A stretch of DNA of 64,000 nucleotides, taken from positions 8,306,266 through 8,370,265 of the forward strand of contig CM019713.1 of the NCBI GenBank assembly GCA_009760885.1, written 5' to 3'. Every line of letters begins with the position of its first letter. Within the stretch, counting starts at the first letter, position 1. Below are positions 29,401 through 41,400 of this stretch, piece after piece. The notes beneath the pieces were generated by a model. That model saw only the letters and a list, made by a program, of their open reading frames with translations. It had not been told where the DNA came from and did no database searches. Source of the stretch: Achatina immaculata. Taxonomy: Eukaryota; Mollusca; Gastropoda; Stylommatophora; Achatinidae. A program made the translations under genes and the position numbers.

Positions 29401-32400
29401 TTAACATTATTGATTTGTATTAAATATTATTTGAATGCATTTCTTTATTATTTGATTGATACTTGAAGAAAATCACAAAACTAACATGAACATCAAACTT
29501 TCGCAGGTCCACCTGGTGCTCCAACTGGTCCTCTTTCTGTCTCTGATATCACTAAACACACCTGTAGGTTGGCATGGAAGCCACCTACTGATGATGGAGG
29601 AGGGAAAATCACTAGCTATCTGGTAGAGAGACAGGAAGTTGGCAAGCCATACTGGGTCACAGTTTCATCTCACTGTAAGGTATGGAGGGTCAATGCTTTC
29701 TGAAATTATCATTTTGAAATGAAATTAAAACATGTATGCACAGCAAACATTCACATGTACATATACATTGGTTTGAAACTAAGTATTAAACATATGATTC
29801 AATGCAAGCACATGGACTTAACAGAAATAATGCATGTATGATATAATTGATAATACAGAAACACATAAAAACTTATTGTGAATGGTGTAATGATCATGCC
29901 ACAGTGGTGTAATGATTGTGCCACAGTGACGTAATGATTGTGCCACAGTGGCATAATGATTGTGCCACAGTGGCATAATGATTGTGCCACAGTGGCATAA
30001 TGATTGTGCCACAGTGGCATAATGATTGTGCCACAGTGGTGTAATGACCGTGTCACAGTGGTGTAATGATTGTGTCACAGTGGTGTAATGATCGTGCCAC
30101 AGTGGATAATGGTTAGTGCACTTGCCTGCCAGTCAGAAGGTCCTGGTTTGATTTCACACTTGAGTGGAATTTTTTTCAGACCGACCATAACCGGGTGTCA
30201 ACCCAGCCTCAAAAAATGTGTACCTTGGGTTACTCTAGTAAAACAAAGGCAGCAAGGACAGGTGCTGGCATCCCTACCTGTGGTGGCCTAGAAATGTGAA
30301 GACACTAACACTTCTCACCTCTACAGCATGCAAATGTCACAGGACATAGATTTTAGTGTCTAGCAGAACAGTTTAAAAAAAAGAAAAGTGCAGTGCTTTA
30401 CATTGTGTTTTTAGTATCAGTAGAAGATAAGATAACTAAGGTTATTTCGGGAATTAAATTAATATCCATTGACCAAAAACATTTTACATAGATTTTTCTA
30501 CTCTGATTTTGAACCAGAGCTGTCATTGGCAGCATTAAAAATTACCCAGAAAAGAGGAATATAGAATAATCAGTAGTGTATTGAGATGCCCTAGAAAATC
30601 ACCTGATCAATCAAAAGTTATTAAATATGAAATAACATAAAACAAAGGGACATTTCTGGTAAATGATATACAGAGAAACTGAAGGTTATATAGACTAGAT
30701 ACTATATGAAGATAGCATCTAGTGCACACACACACACAAAAAGCATGGACCTGTAATGGTAATAATAAACCAGTTATGGATAGACTGGAAAGCTACCAGA
30801 TCCATGGAGGGAGACCATCATAACCCCAGTTAGAATTTTATTTTGTTTGTTGAGAGAATGATGAATTCAAGACTTGTAAAACACCTAGAGGAAAACAACC
30901 TGCCTGACAACTCACAATCAGCCTTTAGGAAAAAAAACCCACAGCACTGATGATCAGCTAGTGTATCTGAGCCAAGAAATAGAAAATGCCTTCCAGAAAA
31001 GGAAAAAGTACATTATATCTTTGTAGATCTCACCGAGGCTTATGACAAAGGTCTGGAATGATGGGCTGCTCTTAAAGCTGCTAAAAAACAAAGTCAAAGG
31101 ATGAATGTACTATTGAATAAAAGACTTCCTTTGCTTCCACAAGCCAGAGTAATACTAGATGGTAGTCAGTGAGTCAGCCTACAGCAGGGTATGCGACAAG
31201 GTGGAGTGTTATCTCCCACTATTTTCAACATATTCATCAATGATATCACATAAAACCTCCAAAGACACATTCCCAAAGACCTACATGTTGATGACTTTGC
31301 TGTTTGGAGTACTGCTAGAAAACTAATAACCCTAAAAAAGCAGAATACTGGTGACATTAAACAGCACTGAATCATGGACAGCAAAATGGGGAGTCCAAAT
31401 TAACACCTCCAAAACAACTACATTTTCCTTATTCACCAGGGATGAAAGAGTAAACTTACAAATGCAAGAAAAGACCTACCGTATGAAGATAATCCAGCCT
31501 ATCTTGGACTAAAAAAAACTTACCTGGAGGCCACATATCAGGGACACTATAACAAAAGCAACCAAGAAGCTGTCCATTATAAAAAAAAAACTAGCAGGCA
31601 CAAACTGGGGGGGGGGGGGGGGGTGGCAAACAACAATGTTCTCAAACATGTCTGTACAGGCACAGTTAGGCCAACATAGAATGGTGGCATGGGCCGCAGC
31701 ATCAGAAACCAACAGACTGCCTAACAAAACTACAAAGTGCGGGACTCAGGCTGATCACCGGAGGATTAAAGACTACCCCAATCCCAAAAATGGAGGCCTT
31801 TTCCAACATCCCCTCCCTAGATGTCAGACTGGACGAGAAATTACTTACAGAGAAAAGCTGTTATGCGTGCCCAAACATCCCCTGCACCAAAAAATATATG
31901 ATACCCAAAAACAGAATCAGAAGAAGCAGATTCCTCGACAGGTCCTGCAGACTCCACTCTGTTCACAAAGACCTGCTCCCCACCACTCCTGAAGACATCA
32001 AACCCCTGCCTGTCTGCAAAGAGACCAACCACTGCCAGCCACACGTCCAGATAAACACAAGAATACCTGGGCTAACAGACAGAATGGACTCATGTCTTCA
32101 TGGACAGATCCACAGAAGAGGCCACCAGAAATGGAGGGACTGGCATCTTCATCAGATTCCCAGATGGAAAAACCAGCAAATAAGCACAGCCAACAGGAAG
32201 ATACTCATTAAACTACAGAGCAGAAACAATAGCACTTAAACAAGCCTTGAAATTATGCACAGAAACATGCAACCCAGCAGAGAAGATTGTGTGCTTAACT
32301 GACTGCAGAGCCCGGTAGAAGCAATACAGACATACAAAATGACTCACAAATACAGGAAATTATATCACAACTAAACAAACTACAAAACTCAACTCTAGTC

Positions 32401-35400
32401 CTATAGTGGCTTTCATCACACTGTAGAATAAATGGAAATGACAAAGCAGATGCCCTTTTCAAGACAGGGAGAAAAATGGAATGTAACATATCAAGAAGCA
32501 CAAACCATCATCCACAACAAACTAACCACCAACTGGAAAGCAAAAATGAAAACAGAATCAAAACAAGACCCCATTCATCAACTACAGAGATACCAGAAAA
32601 CCAGTCTTTTGACTAAGAATGGGACACAGACACTGCAGACTTCTAAGCCATCTCTACAGCCTCAAAATATCACATACAGATGAGTGTCCCTGTGGCTTTG
32701 GTATCCAGACACCAGAACACATCCTGCAACCCTGTCCAACCCTCTCAAACCTCCAAGCACAGATCTGGCAAAAAAAAAAAAAACTGAAAGAAAAGCTATG
32801 AGGCTCACACGCAGGCCTTGAGAGGATGGTGGACCTTGTCAGGGCAATGGGCCTGCAGATTTAATATCAGTCTTTCTCAAACACTGAAGAAGAATATATA
32901 ATAGATATAATATTAAAATATTATTATTATATCACTGAAGAAGATATAATATTAAAATTATGTCTAAAATCAAAATAATGGTGTATTCCCTAATAATAGA
33001 CATCATGACATCAAACCAAATCTTTTTGGATAGCAGGAAATCAGAGAAGATTTATAGAATATCTGCAGTGCTACACATCTTAAGAATAATGAAAAAATTG
33101 TCATCATCTTTGTTTTTTAATTACTTGTACTGTAAAAAATAAGTTATTCATAATTTAATATGAAATATGAAAAGTAGAACTGATCACTGTTTAAAATAAT
33201 TAAATGAGTTTGGCATTATATCATAACTGTCATAATATCTCATTGACATCAGTTTTTTGTTGTTTTATTTTGAGAGAGCCTGTTTTACTCCAACCAGAAA
33301 TAAATCACATTAATCACTCAGATATTCTCTACTGCTGGTTCTAGCAATAAAAGTGGACAAAAAAAGTATTGTTCAGTTTTACAAAAGAGATAGAATAAAC
33401 AAAAAAAGTAGGCAAGATCAAGAATGGCAGAAAGTAAGATGAATATGTATAAATGAAGAACATACAACAAATTCCAGTATTTCAGCAAACACTTTTTTCA
33501 AGGATCACATATAAAAAAACAACACAACAGATGTATGAAAAATTAAACACTTAACTTTCTGTTTTATATTTTTGTTAAAAATATAAATATTCTCTGCTGT
33601 GCTATTCAGTCAACATTATATATTCCATGTTGTGGTATTAGTATTTCAAAGTACACAAAGCTGTACTCAGATTCACTCATTTCATTGCAGGACTCTAGCA
33701 TTGATGTGCAGGGGCTATATGAAAACAGCCAGTACCTTTTCAGAGTTGCTGCTGTCACAGAGAATGGTCCTGGTGACTTCTTGCAAGCTGAGAGTGCTAT
33801 TATTGCCAAGATGCCATTCAGTAAGAATTTCGAGGAGGGGGGAAGGGGTTCCATATCTAAATTCATCTCTGAATAATTATCATACTTATTCTTTTTTCCT
33901 TATCAATTCACTTTTATCAATTCGCTTTTCAGTGTACAAAATGATGCAAGAATAATTTTTTGGTGATATTATGAAAACAACATCTGTGTAAAAACTGAAA
34001 CAATTACATGAATGAAACAGATGGCTCAGTGATTCTGATTAACAAAAGTGGCTAGGGTTTTGTTGCCTGCCTGTTTCATTGAGCCACACATTACCAAAAT
34101 GAAAGAGTAGTGGCACAGGGTTCAGGAGCCTTAGAAGTTATTATATCAAGTATGCAAATGGAAATCAAGGCTATGTTGGTGGCAGTGGAAAGGCTAGTAG
34201 CTCATGATGTGGTTAATGGTGTCAGTTGTAACATTCACAGTGTATACTTTGTAAAACAGAGAAGAAATTGCTTTTGAAAAGAATGAGTTACTCTGTTGTG
34301 CCATTAAATTGTGATGACTGCTTTTTACTCACCCTTTTACATCAGTTTCTAGAGTAGCAAACAAAACAAATGCCTAGACACAGGCAATATTCTTACAACA
34401 TAAAAGATAGGATACAGTCTATAAATCAACACTTGACAGAACTAAAAACATTGCTACAGAAGGTTTAATGACAGTCTTTGCAAGAGATGGTCAGTAAGAT
34501 TTCTCTGAAGTAATTAAGAGTCATGGAGTTAAGTCATGTGAAAGGAACACTTAGCAAACTATTTAATGACTATTGAAATGCTGAGATGCTACCACATCAA
34601 AAAATAATCCTGTAAAAGAAGAAGTGATATACTTGTAAAAGCAAGAGGAAAATAATGGTATTAATGATTTTCAAATGGCTTTTGTTGAGGTCAGAAACTG
34701 CTGTTAATCACATATAAAATGAGAAAAAAAAGAAGAGGAGAGAAAACAATTCCACATCTCTTAAAAAAAACAATATGTTTTAATTATCTGCAGAATAGAT
34801 TTGTAAAAAATCATAAAATTCAGATTAAATTCATACCATAACAGACTGATAAACTGCTTCTTTTAAGATAAAAAAGAAAGGAAGGTTAAGAATAGATATT
34901 ACTGATGGCACCTATGTCACTTGCTGTGGGACTCTCCTGCAGATAAAAACAAGACCAAAAAGTGATATGATCAGTACAAGTGCTTGTGTAGTAAAAGTTG
35001 TTTGAAAATACAGAAAAATTGAAAAGGAAGATCATTTTTGTTGAAAATATAAATAGCAATTTCAAGAAATGTTCAGACAAGAAGAAACTTTTCTCAGAGT
35101 CTTTCATCTGTCTTCTTGTTATGTTGATAACAGATCTTCTTCATATTTCAAGCTTTTTTTATCTTTGATAAACCTAGTTCATTATGTCTTCTTAAACCTT
35201 TGTTTTTAAATTTGTATTTTCCATATAATTGTATGTACTTTGCCAGTAGTTATGAATTTCATGCAGATGAACACTTGGAATCCACAAACTTTTATTTTAA
35301 AATGTATTCATACAATCATAATCACATAACAAGAAACTGTTTTACAGACTTTAGTTTAGCAATAGTTCAGTTAAGTAACATTCAGAGTTTTTTTATAGAG

Positions 35401-38400
35401 AACTATGAGGTTTATAGTAGTTGGAATTTGAATGACCGAGTAAAAGTAGATCATGGTCTGCTTTGTCTCCATGGTTAATGTACCTATAATAATCATTTTA
35501 CTTACATTTAAAATAAAAATTTACCTTTAAAACAAATTTGCCTTTAAATTTCGACAGATGCCCCTGATTCACCAGGAGTTCCCAATGTAGAAGAAGTAGG
35601 TGGAGATTTTGTCAGCTTGACTTGGGCCAAACCAAGGTCAGATGGTGGTGGGAGGATCACTGGCTACTGGGTAGAGAAGAGAGAGCATGGGACCGAGAAC
35701 TGGTCACGAGTCAACAGTAATCCATGCATCACGAACATGATCAATATTCCAAATCTTATTGAGGATCGTCATTATGAATTCCGTGTCTTTGCAGAGAATG
35801 AGGCTGGTATGAGTAAGCCATCCATGGCTAGCAACAGTGTTAAGATCAAAGACCCACATGGTGAGTAACCCTATTTTTATAAAACTAGTGCAAACTTGTA
35901 TTATGTCAGTGATGTGTTTCTTTATCATTCCAGTAAAAAAAGAAATGCAGTTCAGAAATAGAAAAAAAAAAAAGAAAAAGCAGAACTATTGCAACAAAAA
36001 CCAAAACTCTGTATGATGTATCTGCATACAAAAATACAGTTTTCTTATTTTCATTGGTCATCTATCTTCACTGTGATGCCAGGCTGAAGCATGATGTGTC
36101 TTGACCAAAATGTACATAACTGTGGCACAATGCTATAACATCATTGTGAGGATGAACACTGAAGAAAAAAAAAGAAAATAATCTGTCCTTGTGTGCTGCA
36201 TTGTATATCTTGCTTGGTTATGTCATCAGTCTAGTATTTAGCCTACACAGTGTCAGCCGCACAGAGCCGCGCCGAGCTGCACAGCGCGGGCTGCTGCTGT
36301 TGCGCAGGCCAACCGTTCTTTTTGCGAAAAAGCGCTCTCGTGTTCCGTGCGTGGGGAGACAGGCTTTCGCTCCCTTCCCAGACGGCGAGAATTAAGGTGT
36401 TTCGATGCAGAAGCAAGTGGTTTATCCATCGAGCAAAGCATGTAAACGGCCAGCCAGCCAGGTTCGTGCTAACGATGTAGTACGGTTTTGTCGACCGATG
36501 GTCTCGAAGTTGGTCCATCTCTCGCAGAGAGTATCGAGTCTGCAGTATGTAACGTGTATTGTTTGTGGGTGGCCAGGCTTTCTTCTCCGCTCGTTAGAAC
36601 AGAGAGAGCCGCCCCCGCCGGTTAAAGGAAATGAAACGCCACCGGGGTCGAAAGGGATCCGCTCTGAGCAGAGCGCTGTCTCCCTTGCCCCGCGTCGGTC
36701 TGTCGGCAGATATCCGACAAAGGTTCGGTGAAGAAAGCTATCTGGTTGATCCTGCCAGTAGTCATATGCTTGTCTCAAAGATTAAGCCATGCATGTCTAA
36801 GTTCACACTGTCTCACGGTGAAACCGCGAATGGCTCATTAAATCAGTCGAGGTTCCTTAGATGACACGATCCTACTTGGATAACTGTGGCGCTGTTGGCG
36901 ATATTCTTCGGCTGTCGTGCGTGGAGCGGTGCTCCTCCTGGCCAACGAAGAAAAGTACAAATGGGGTTGCCGCGCAGCATCACTGCGGAAAAGGTGGTAG
37001 AAAGGATAAAGCGAAGCAAACAGTCAAATCATGGCACCTCTGATCTGGAGGTCAGCCACGTCCTGAGTGCAGTCCTATCGGGTGAAATGCATGAATCGGC
37101 TTGTCCCAGAGGTTAAGACACTGCTGGCGAGACTCTTCGAATGCCGTGCGTGGAGTGAAGCTCCTCCAGGTCAAGGAAGAAAATGCAGAAAAGAAATAAA
37201 GGTTGCTGTGTGGTGCCAATGTGAAAAGGTGGTGGAAAGGATAAAGTGAAGTTTAATCGGTATGTCCAATAGTATCGCTGACATACCATGGCACCTCTGC
37301 TCTAGAGGCCGGCCACGTCCAAAATACACCTACACTGGTGAAGTATGCCTAAACCGGCACACACCAGGGGTGGAACATGATGGCTAGACATGTCATGCCA
37401 CCTCCGCTCTAGAGGTCAGTCACGCCTGATATACACCCATACTGGTGAATTTTGCCTAAACCGGCTCACGCCAGGGGTGAATCTTGAAGGCTATGCATGT
37501 CACAGTACCTCTGCTCGAGAGGTCAGTCACATCCCAAACACGCCCATACTGGGATAATATGCCTAAACTGGCTCAACCCAGGGGGGATTCATTGATATCC
37601 TAAACACGTCGAGGTCTTCCGGTGAGAAAGTCCAGCTCTAGACTAAACTTATATCTTATATCCTTCCCGTGCCGTTAAACGTCACATAGGGCTCGCAGAG
37701 TAGTTCGCCAATTTTTCCTGTCTTCGGCGAGTCTTTCAACCTCATCAAAGGATTTTATGCCTGTTAACTTGGCCTCTCTTAATAATGACCTCTTCAGAGT
37801 TTCACGCGGTGTGCCCCTTTTTCTTCGGCCTGTTGTGTTCCACTTGATAGCTTGTTTTGGGATTCTCTGATCATTTCTTCTCATCAAGTGACCAACATAT
37901 GTCCATCTCCTTTTCCTCATCACCTATGAGACTGGTTGTTGTTCAGTCATCTGTCTTATCTCTGCACTGTTCTTGAATTCATTCCACTTGATGCCAAGTA
38001 TTTTCCTTAGGCATTTGTTTTCAAAAGAGTCTAATTTCTTTTCTATTTCTTTAGTTGTCTTCCAGCTTTCGCATGCATAAATGAGGATGGATATTACATT
38101 TGAATTGAATAGTCTTAACTTGGTTTTTGTGCTTATAACTTTTGAATTCCATATGTTCTCAAGATTCTTGAAGATTGATGCTGCTTTTGCAATTCTGATC
38201 CTAACTTCCTTTCTAGTGTCACCATCCTGGTCTATGTAGCTGCCAAGGTATGCAAATTGATTGACTTCTTCAATATCTGTCCCTTCTATGTGTATTTTTC
38301 CATTTTGATTGATGGGAATTTTCATTATTTTTGTTTTGTCCTTGTTAATTTCAAGTCCTATTTTGCTAGCCAGTGAAGACAGGCTGTCTGTTTTTTCTTG

Positions 38401-41400
38401 CATGGAATTCACATTATTACTGATAAGAGTTATGTCATCAGCAAAATCAAGATCTTCTAGTTGGGTCCCATGTACCCAGTCAATACCTGTGTTACCTGTG
38501 CAGCATTTTTTCATTATGAAGTCTATTGTAATCCCAAAAAGTAAAGGAGACAGTATACATCCTTGTTTCACACCTGTTTCAATCTGGAACCATTCACTCA
38601 TCCCTTCTTCTGTCTTGACTGCACAACCATACCCATTGTATAAGTCCTTAATGATGTTGACAACTTTAGATGGTATTCCATATAGACATAAAATTCTCCA
38701 TAATGAATCTCTGTGTATGCTATCAAATGCCTTTTTAAAATCTATGAAGTTCAGTATTAATGGTTTCTGCTTTTCAATATGTTCTTCAAGTATTATTCTG
38801 AGAGTAAAGATCTGGTCGAGACAGCTTCTCCCTTTTCTAAATCCTGCTTGTTCTTCTCTCATTGCAGTATCCACTATATCTTTGAGTCTATTCAAAATGA
38901 CCTTGCAAAATACTTTTGACACAACTGATATTAAGGTTACTCCTCTCCAGTTGTTACGGTCACTAAGGTTGCCCTTTTTTGGTATTTTAACAATGATTCC
39001 TTTCTTCCAATTAGAAGGGACCTTTTCTTCTTTCCAAATCTTGTTAAACATTCTCTGTAGTTGTCTCATGTTGTCACTATTGACAGCTTTTAGCATCTCG
39101 GCTGTTATTTCATCTTCACCTGCAGCTTTGTTGTTAGCCATTAAATTCACTGCTGTTTCAATTTCATGCAATTTAATTTCATCTAGGTTGACATTTAGTT
39201 GTGGGGCTGGTAAGTCAGTTTCAAGGTTTAACAATTCTTTTGGGTGTGGTCGATTGAGTATTTCATGGAAGTGTTCAGCCCATCTTTGCTTTTGGTCTTT
39301 ATTTGATGTTAATAGTGTTCCAGTTTTGCTAAGGATTGGTCTTTCTTTAGATGTAATAGTACCTGTTAGCCTCTTTCGTATGTTATATAAAGTTTTGCTG
39401 TCTCCTGTTTTTGCTGCTTTTTCTGCCTCTTTCACCATATTGTCTATGTATTCTCTTTTATCCCTTCTAGCTGAACTTTTTACTTTCTTGTCTATGTCTT
39501 TGTATTTTGCTTTTGCCGAATCTCTTTCATGATCTGCTTTTGCATTCAACATGTCTAATTTGACTGCTCGTCTTTCATGTATATACTTCCATGTTTTATC
39601 TGATATCCATGCTTTTCTATTTGGTTTTTCCAATACAGCGCTTACTTTTGCTGCTGTGATTATGGCTGTGCTGTAAGAATTCCATAACTCATCTATACCT
39701 ATCTCCTCAACTTCACTGGGTGTTTTGGAATGATTGGCAAGTTCCTGATTGAAATTAATGTTAGTATTTTCTTCTTGTAGGCTGTGGCTGTTTATCTTTC
39801 TGTGTACTGATTTCTTGTTTTGACTTTTCAATTTTAGTTTTATTTTCCCTATGCACAGGTTGTGATCACTGTTGACATCTGCACCCCTATAAGCCCTTAC
39901 ATCCATGAGAGATGTTCTGTATTGCTTTCTAATACAAAAATGGTCTATCTGGTTTCTAGTTCTATCATCTGGAGATATCCACGTTGTTTTATGTATCTCT
40001 TTGTGTGGGAATATTGTGCCACCAATGACCATGCCCTCTGTTAGACACACTTCAATTAATCTTTCTCCATTCTGATTAACCATGTCAATTCCTTCTTTCC
40101 CCATCACTTTTTCAACGTTGGTATTATCCTTCCCTACCTTAGCATTGAAGTCCCCCATAGCAATTAGGATGTCGTGTTTAGGGACTTTGTTGATGATTTG
40201 TTGTAGTTGGTGATAGAAGTCGTCTTTCACATCATCATCTGCATCATTCGTGGGTGCATAACACTGTATTATTGTCATTCTTCCGTGTCGTAGGTTGTAT
40301 CATGCTCTTATTATACGACTGTTCACCGGTTCCCATTCTACAAGGCTCTTTGCAGCTACATTTGACATAATAATGCCCACTCTGTCTCGGAATTTACCGT
40401 CATTTCTGCCTGAATGTATAATTAACTTACCGTTTTCCGCCGATCTTTTACCTGCTTCTGGCCATCGCATTTCGCTGATGCCCAGTATGTCTAGATGGTA
40501 TCTCTCCATTTCTTTGATGACCTGAGTAGTTTTTGTTGGTGCTGCCATCGTTCTCACATTCCAGAATCCAACCCTGTCACATGTTTGGGGCCGACGAATG
40601 AGCTCTTCGGAGTTGGCATCCCTGATGCTCGGTTGGTTTCTCTGCGAGTTTCCATAACGATGTCTTTTTTTCCCATCTGGAGTTGCCTCTAGACTAAACT
40701 GGTGCAATGAAAACCACGGTGTCATGCAATCCACTTCAGAGACCCACCAAGAATACAGGCTAAAGCCCTGCGATACTCTGAACCCCTTGTGGTCCTCTCG
40801 TAAATCTCATGTGGTCCTTTCGGGGACCACACAGGAGACCACCGGACCTAACGAGGACCACAGGCATAAATTCAGTAGGATCACAGTGCGGCTTTGGTGG
40901 TAGAAGCGAACGAAGAAGAAGAAGAAGAAGAAGCCTACACAGCAACAGGAAACCACTGTTGTAGCTCCCAAGAACAATTATACATATTCAGAGAATAAAA
41001 GAGAGACGATGTACTTTCATAGGACATGCAGTGAGAAGAGGGGGCATTGAAAATAGTATAACAACAGGAAAAATAGAGGGAAGAAGATCAAGAGGAAGAC
41101 CAAGAGAAATGATACTGGACAGTCTGACAGGATGGTGTGAGAGGAGATCACCAACTGGGCTAAAGGCCTGCATGAAGGACCATGTACTCTGGAGAAGCAT
41201 AATAGCCAACGCCAGTCGGCATGGCACCTGATGATGATGATGATGGGCGAAACAGAAGGTTCTTCTTACACTTTCTTTCTGATCAGTCAGTCAGCCTGGT
41301 TCATAAACTGTTATTGTTAATTTCTGGCCATCCAGTCTTTAGGATGTAATAAGGAATTCAATGAGCAGTGACAGCTTATCATGACACATGCCTTCCATTT

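Larger units (their letters stand above)
36251..40932 (+). mobile_element. rRNA-headed chimeric retroelement, interrupted by a LINE
   Basis: Flanked by the direct repeat GCCTACACAG at 36241-36250 and 40933-40942. It starts with a GC-rich segment (36251-36738) running into 18S rRNA nt 1-151 (36739-36889), then unknown tandem-repeat sequence (36890-37649), then, after the inserted LINE, 40701-40908 with a nested hairpin, and a (GAA)n tail (about 40909-40932). Without the LINE it is about 1.63 kb. The target duplication and 3' simple tail indicate target-primed retrotransposition of an RNA that began in, or upstream of, the 18S gene. Confidence 0.88.

Noticed and set aside
29799..30078. Minus-strand frames with repeated HYATVAQSL-like units
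   Set aside because: A product of the 22-bp minisatellite; no independent support.
29883..30105. CRISPR-like array
   Set aside because: Units are contiguous with no unique spacers, and this is an animal nuclear gene.
36243..36864. Several short GC-rich open frames in both strands
   Set aside because: They overlap the ETS/18S-derived sequence, where stop codons are rare because of GC content.
38309..39532. 407-codon plus-strand open frame
   Set aside because: It is the antisense shadow of the LINE A reverse transcriptase; composition and lack of any domain argue against coding.
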